From Actinomyces naeslundii (GTDB lineage: Bacteria; Actinomycetota; Actinomycetes; Actinomycetales; Actinomycetaceae), in contig NZ_MSRR01000009.1 of the NCBI RefSeq assembly GCF_001956585.1, positions 124,001-188,000 of the forward strand: a stretch of 64,000 nucleotides of DNA, in the 5' to 3' direction. The notes beneath the pieces are model-generated. The model made no database searches. It worked only from the letters and a program-made list of their open reading frames with translations, and was not told the origin of the DNA. This document shows, in pieces, positions 61,539 to 64,000 of this stretch; positions within the stretch are counted from its first letter, which is position 1; every line of letters starts with the position of its first letter. Made by a program: the position numbers and the translations under genes.

Positions 61539-62594
61539 CTAGCGGGGCACCTCGCAGGAGAGCTGGTCGGCGGCGCGGGCCTGCTGGCTCCACAGCTCCT
61601 CGGTGAAGGTGCCGTCCAGGATGGAGCGCGCCAGCGGCTCGTCGGGGCGCATGATGTCGCGCACCGTCTGGAGGATGAGCTGGCGGCGGTCGGTCAGGCC
61701 CTCCTGGCCGAGGATCTGGGCCGAGCGACCCAGGCCGCCCATGAAGTTGACGTACTCCATGGCGTGGTACTGAGGGGAGACCTCGTCGGGGCGCAGCTGA
61801 TGGGTACGCGTCTCCAGCGCGTTGCGCACGTCGCGGCGCAGGGCCTCCTGGCCGCCCTCGGAACGCACGTAGAAGGGCAGCAGGCGGTTCATCATGAGGT
61901 GATGGGCGATGGCGTAGTCGACGTAGTAGAAGAAGGCCAGGCCCACGCCCTCCTCAGCGGACTGCTCCGACTCCGACTTCTGCCACTCGGCGTAGCAGGT
62001 GGTCTTGGCGACCTCCTTGGCCCAGGTGGGCGCGGCCACCATGGCCTCGGTGGGTTGGAAGGCCACGCGCGACTTGCAGCGCGGACAGGTGATGAACACC
62101 GGCATGTGGTAGAGCTCGGGCAGCGGCACCGGGTCGCCGCACTTGTCGCAGGTGAAGGAGAACTGGGCCTGACGCCAGTCGGTCATGGCCCGGTTCCACT
62201 CCTCGCGGGCCTGCTCGGCACGGCCGGGCGCGAAGACCTCCTCGATGATGTTGCGCAGGCGCACCTCGAAGCCGGCCACGAGGTTGGCCGCGTCCTGAAG
62301 GCGGGCGGAGAGCTGGCGATCCTCCTCGATGGACAGGTCGGCATCGATGTCCAGGAAGGGGGCGAAGTGCTTGGCGAAGACCCGCTGGGCCTTGGTGTGC
62401 AGGAACATGATCTGGGCCTCGACCTCCGAGCGGAAGGCGGAGACGGAGGCCGGATCGGTGATCTGCATTTCCATCGCGGTGCGGGCTGAGCTGACGCCGA
62501 ACTCCCGGGCACGGGCCTCCAACCGGTCCAGGTAGGTGCTCAGGCGCTGAGTGAGTGCCTGAAGCCGCCGGTAGTAGCGGACGTAGGCGGACAT
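61539..62594 (-). CDS. Zinc-ribbon helical protein
   Basis: The 351-residue protein has a coiled helical N-terminus (YVRYYRRLQALTQRLSTYLDRLEARAREFG), a zinc ribbon with C149-D-K-C152 and C170-P-R-C173, and a C-terminal helical part with AFFYYVDYAIAHHLMMNRLLPFYVR and NFMGGLGRSAQILGQEG. No enzyme motif is visible. The start at 62594 has AAGGAG before it. It is the first gene of the five-gene cluster. Function unknown; the ribbon suggests nucleic-acid or protein binding. Confidence 0.72.
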   Translation of the reverse strand: MSAYVRYYRRLQALTQRLSTYLDRLEARAREFGVSSARTAMEMQITDPASVSAFRSEVEAQIMFLHTKAQRVFAKHFAPFLDIDADLSIEEDRQLSARLQDAANLVAGFEVRLRNIIEEVFAPGRAEQAREEWNRAMTDWRQAQFSFTCDKCGDPVPLPELYHMPVFITCPRCKSRVAFQPTEAMVAAPTWAKEVAKTTCYAEWQKSESEQSAEEGVGLAFFYYVDYAIAHHLMMNRLLPFYVRSEGGQEALRRDVRNALETRTHQLRPDEVSPQYHAMEYVNFMGGLGRSAQILGQEGLTDRRQLILQTVRDIMRPDEPLARSILDGTFTEELWSQQARAADQLSCEVPR

Positions 62595-63166
62595 GTCAGG
62601 CTCCTTGCGGTGGAGGATCGGGAGTATTACGGAGGAAGGCACCGGTTGCCGGGGCTGTCCGGGCGCGGCTCGGTGTCGGCGACGACGCCGATTCACGAGC
62701 CCGGCGCATCAGGCACCCACGGCTGTCAGCACTGTGGATGCTACTCAACTGGAGACTTCAACTGCGACCTGATCGTGATCTTTTGAAATCGCGAGGCTCA
62801 AAATCTGGGCAGGACTCCCCCTTGCCATTCCTCCGACGACATGGCTTCTCGGCTGTCTACAACGGCCGCGGCAAGCCGGAGAAAAGTCGGGGCTCCGCTC
62901 AGGCCGGAGCAACTCAGGAAGCACCACGAAGTGACAAGGATCATAGTGTTGGTGCTGGCGTGAAAGCACTGGTCATGACGCCATTCGTAATCTCTCCGTT
63001 ATCCAAGAGATCGGGCGGGGCGGCTGGTGGCTGAGAGCGGTTGTTCCTTCCCACCCAGGCCGATAGGTTGATATCGTTCGCCCGCAGGTGCCAGTCGACG
63101 TCAGACACCTGTCCTCCTATCGGCCTTCTTCCGACACTGTCGTCAAGCACCCAAGGCGCAGTTGCC
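62595..63166. other. Intergenic region with inverted repeat
   Basis: The 572-base gap has lower GC near 62740-62830 and no convincing gene. GGCCGATAGG (63058-63067) and CCTATCGGCC (63116-63125) form a 10-bp inverted repeat before the hydrolase gene at 63167. The minus-strand frame at 62941-63168 has no ribosome site or motif. Confidence 0.35.
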
Positions 63167-64000
63167 ATGTCTCATGTCAAGACGGCGCTGATCATCTGGT
63201 CAGTCCTGGCCATCGGCCTCATCATCTACTACGTCTGGCTGCGCCAGCACGTACTTCGCATCCAGGACCCACGGGGCGAGGTCTACGGGGCCGTCGCACT
63301 CACGGTGGTGACGTTCGGGGGCCTCCTCTCGGCCCTAGTCATCCGCGTCGTCACTGCGTTTCTGCACCGCCCAGCCGCGGCGGCCGCCATCTCACTGCAG
63401 ATCTCACTGCTGACCGGTGCCCTCCTCATCCTCATGGTGGTGCTGTCGCAAGTCACTGCTTTCACGCCCGCCGTCGAGGGGTCCGACCCGATCTCGGAGC
63501 TGCGCCCCGTCACTGTCAACGGCCGCACGGAGTGGCTGTCCCTGCGCGGCCGGGACCGAAGCAAGCCCGTCCTGCTGTTCCTCTCCGGTGGGCCCGGAGG
63601 CTCACAGCTGGTGACCGCCCGCCATTGTTTCGCCGACCTGGAGCGCGACTACGTCGTCGTCACCTGGGAGCAGCCGGGGGCGGCGAAGTCCTACAGCGCG
63701 ATCAACCCAGCGGACATCACTCTCGAGACCTACCTCGCCGACGGCGCCGCAGTCACCGAGATCCTCAGGCGCGAGTTCGGTCAGGACCGCATCTACCTCA
63801 TGGGCGAGTCGTGGGGCTCGGCACTGGGACTCATGATGGCGCGCGAGCACCCGGAGCACTACCGGGCCTTCATCGGCACGGGTCAGATGGTCGACTTCCT
63901 CGAGACCGAGAGGATCGACTACCAGATGGCTCTTGAGGACGCCCGCAGGACCGGGAACAAGAAGCTGGTCGACAAGCTCGAAGAGCAGGGACCGCCGCCC
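63167..64000 (+). CDS. Membrane-anchored alpha/beta hydrolase (partial, runs off the window)
   Basis: At least 278 residues are present. Three N-terminal membrane helices (for example WSVLAIGLIIYYVWL and ISLLTGALLILMVVL) precede an alpha/beta hydrolase: VLLFLSGGPGGSQLV is the oxyanion strand turn and GESWGSALG contains the nucleophile serine. The motif set resembles the proline iminopeptidase group, suggesting an extracytoplasmic peptidase or esterase. The acid and histidine lie beyond the window end. A 10-bp inverted repeat precedes the gene. Confidence 0.8.
   Translation, partial: MSHVKTALIIWSVLAIGLIIYYVWLRQHVLRIQDPRGEVYGAVALTVVTFGGLLSALVIRVVTAFLHRPAAAAAISLQISLLTGALLILMVVLSQVTAFTPAVEGSDPISELRPVTVNGRTEWLSLRGRDRSKPVLLFLSGGPGGSQLVTARHCFADLERDYVVVTWEQPGAAKSYSAINPADITLETYLADGAAVTEILRREFGQDRIYLMGESWGSALGLMMAREHPEHYRAFIGTGQMVDFLETERIDYQMALEDARRTGNKKLVDKLEEQGPPP

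Noticed and set aside
62941-63168. 75-codon minus-strand frame in the last intergenic region
   Set aside because: Part of it reads like a protein (VDWHLRANDINLSAWVGRNN), but there is no ribosome site and it spans the inverted repeat before the hydrolase gene; not supportable.
1-64000. tRNA, rRNA or known riboswitch
   Set aside because: I scanned the intergenic gaps for cloverleaf ends, rRNA cores and conserved riboswitch boxes and saw none I could support; a covariance-model search would settle this.

Overview
The window is high-GC bacterial DNA dense with genes on both strands, with several lower-GC islands. Gene content points to an actinobacterium, most likely an Actinomyces-like member of the Actinomycetaceae. 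The pointers are a Flp/TadE/Rv3654c-type pilin cluster, a DUF4921 protein, Excalibur-domain surface proteins, an oxygen-sensitive class III ribonucleotide reductase with NrdR boxes, GOLPH3-like and YbjN proteins, and several starts that look leaderless. The genus is an inference from content and base composition. I see no rRNA, tRNA or CRISPR array.

Layout. 0-3 kb: a pair of tiny paralogous membrane proteins, then a Tat-exported phosphodiester glycosidase coupled to a GT2-GtrA glycosyltransferase (surface glycan work). 3-7.3 kb: a NarL/LuxR two-component system divergent from an ABC transporter (ATPase plus two permeases). 7.3-10.1 kb: an accessory patch with an HNH nuclease, a hypothetical protein and an orphan HsdR_N-like nuclease. 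10.5-12.7 kb: three consecutive Excalibur-domain proteins. 13-15 kb: a CPBP protease-like protein and an ArsR-SdpI pair resembling SdpR/SdpI. 15.3-18.8 kb: nitroreductase, Phd/PIN toxin-antitoxin module, NTF2-like protein and a GH16 lipoprotein. 18.8-21.9 kb: nrdG and nrdD. 22.2-23.5 kb: a DUF559 endonuclease-like gene between two diverged direct repeats. 23.6-29.3 kb: three exported hydrolases (beta-lactamase fold, M28 peptidase, TAP-like peptidase). 29.4-31.3 kb: a second two-component system. 31.5-34.8 kb: a large SF1 helicase with a coiled-coil insertion. 34.9-37.5 kb: an MrfA-like helicase. 37.6-41.4 kb: a heterodimeric ABC exporter. 41.4-42.6 kb: Tad pilin-like genes. 42.8-46.4 kb: a SWIM-SNF2 helicase. 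46.4-48 kb: a low-GC plasmid-like patch. 48.2-53.9 kb: a GPP34 protein, a TetR/reductase pair, a CPA2 antiporter and a DUF4921 protein. 54-55 kb: a TacA/TacT toxin-antitoxin module framed by 56-bp direct repeats. 55.1-62.6 kb: a Xi-class GST-like enzyme, then a same-strand cluster of zinc-ribbon, Ala/Gly-rich, two YbjN and one large TPR protein. The window ends inside a membrane-anchored alpha/beta hydrolase.

How the parts may work together. The strongest regulatory link is a pair of almost identical sites (two direct units, 15-bp period) placed at the same distance upstream of the ABC operon at 5 kb and of the CPBP gene at 13 kb. This suggests one response-regulator regulon, perhaps for resistance to a membrane-active peptide. 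The NrdR boxes tie the nrdDG genes to nucleotide-pool control. The least explained unit is the 56-62.6 kb cluster. Its conserved-looking order of zinc-ribbon, YbjN, YbjN and TPR proteins suggests a multiprotein assembly that I cannot name.
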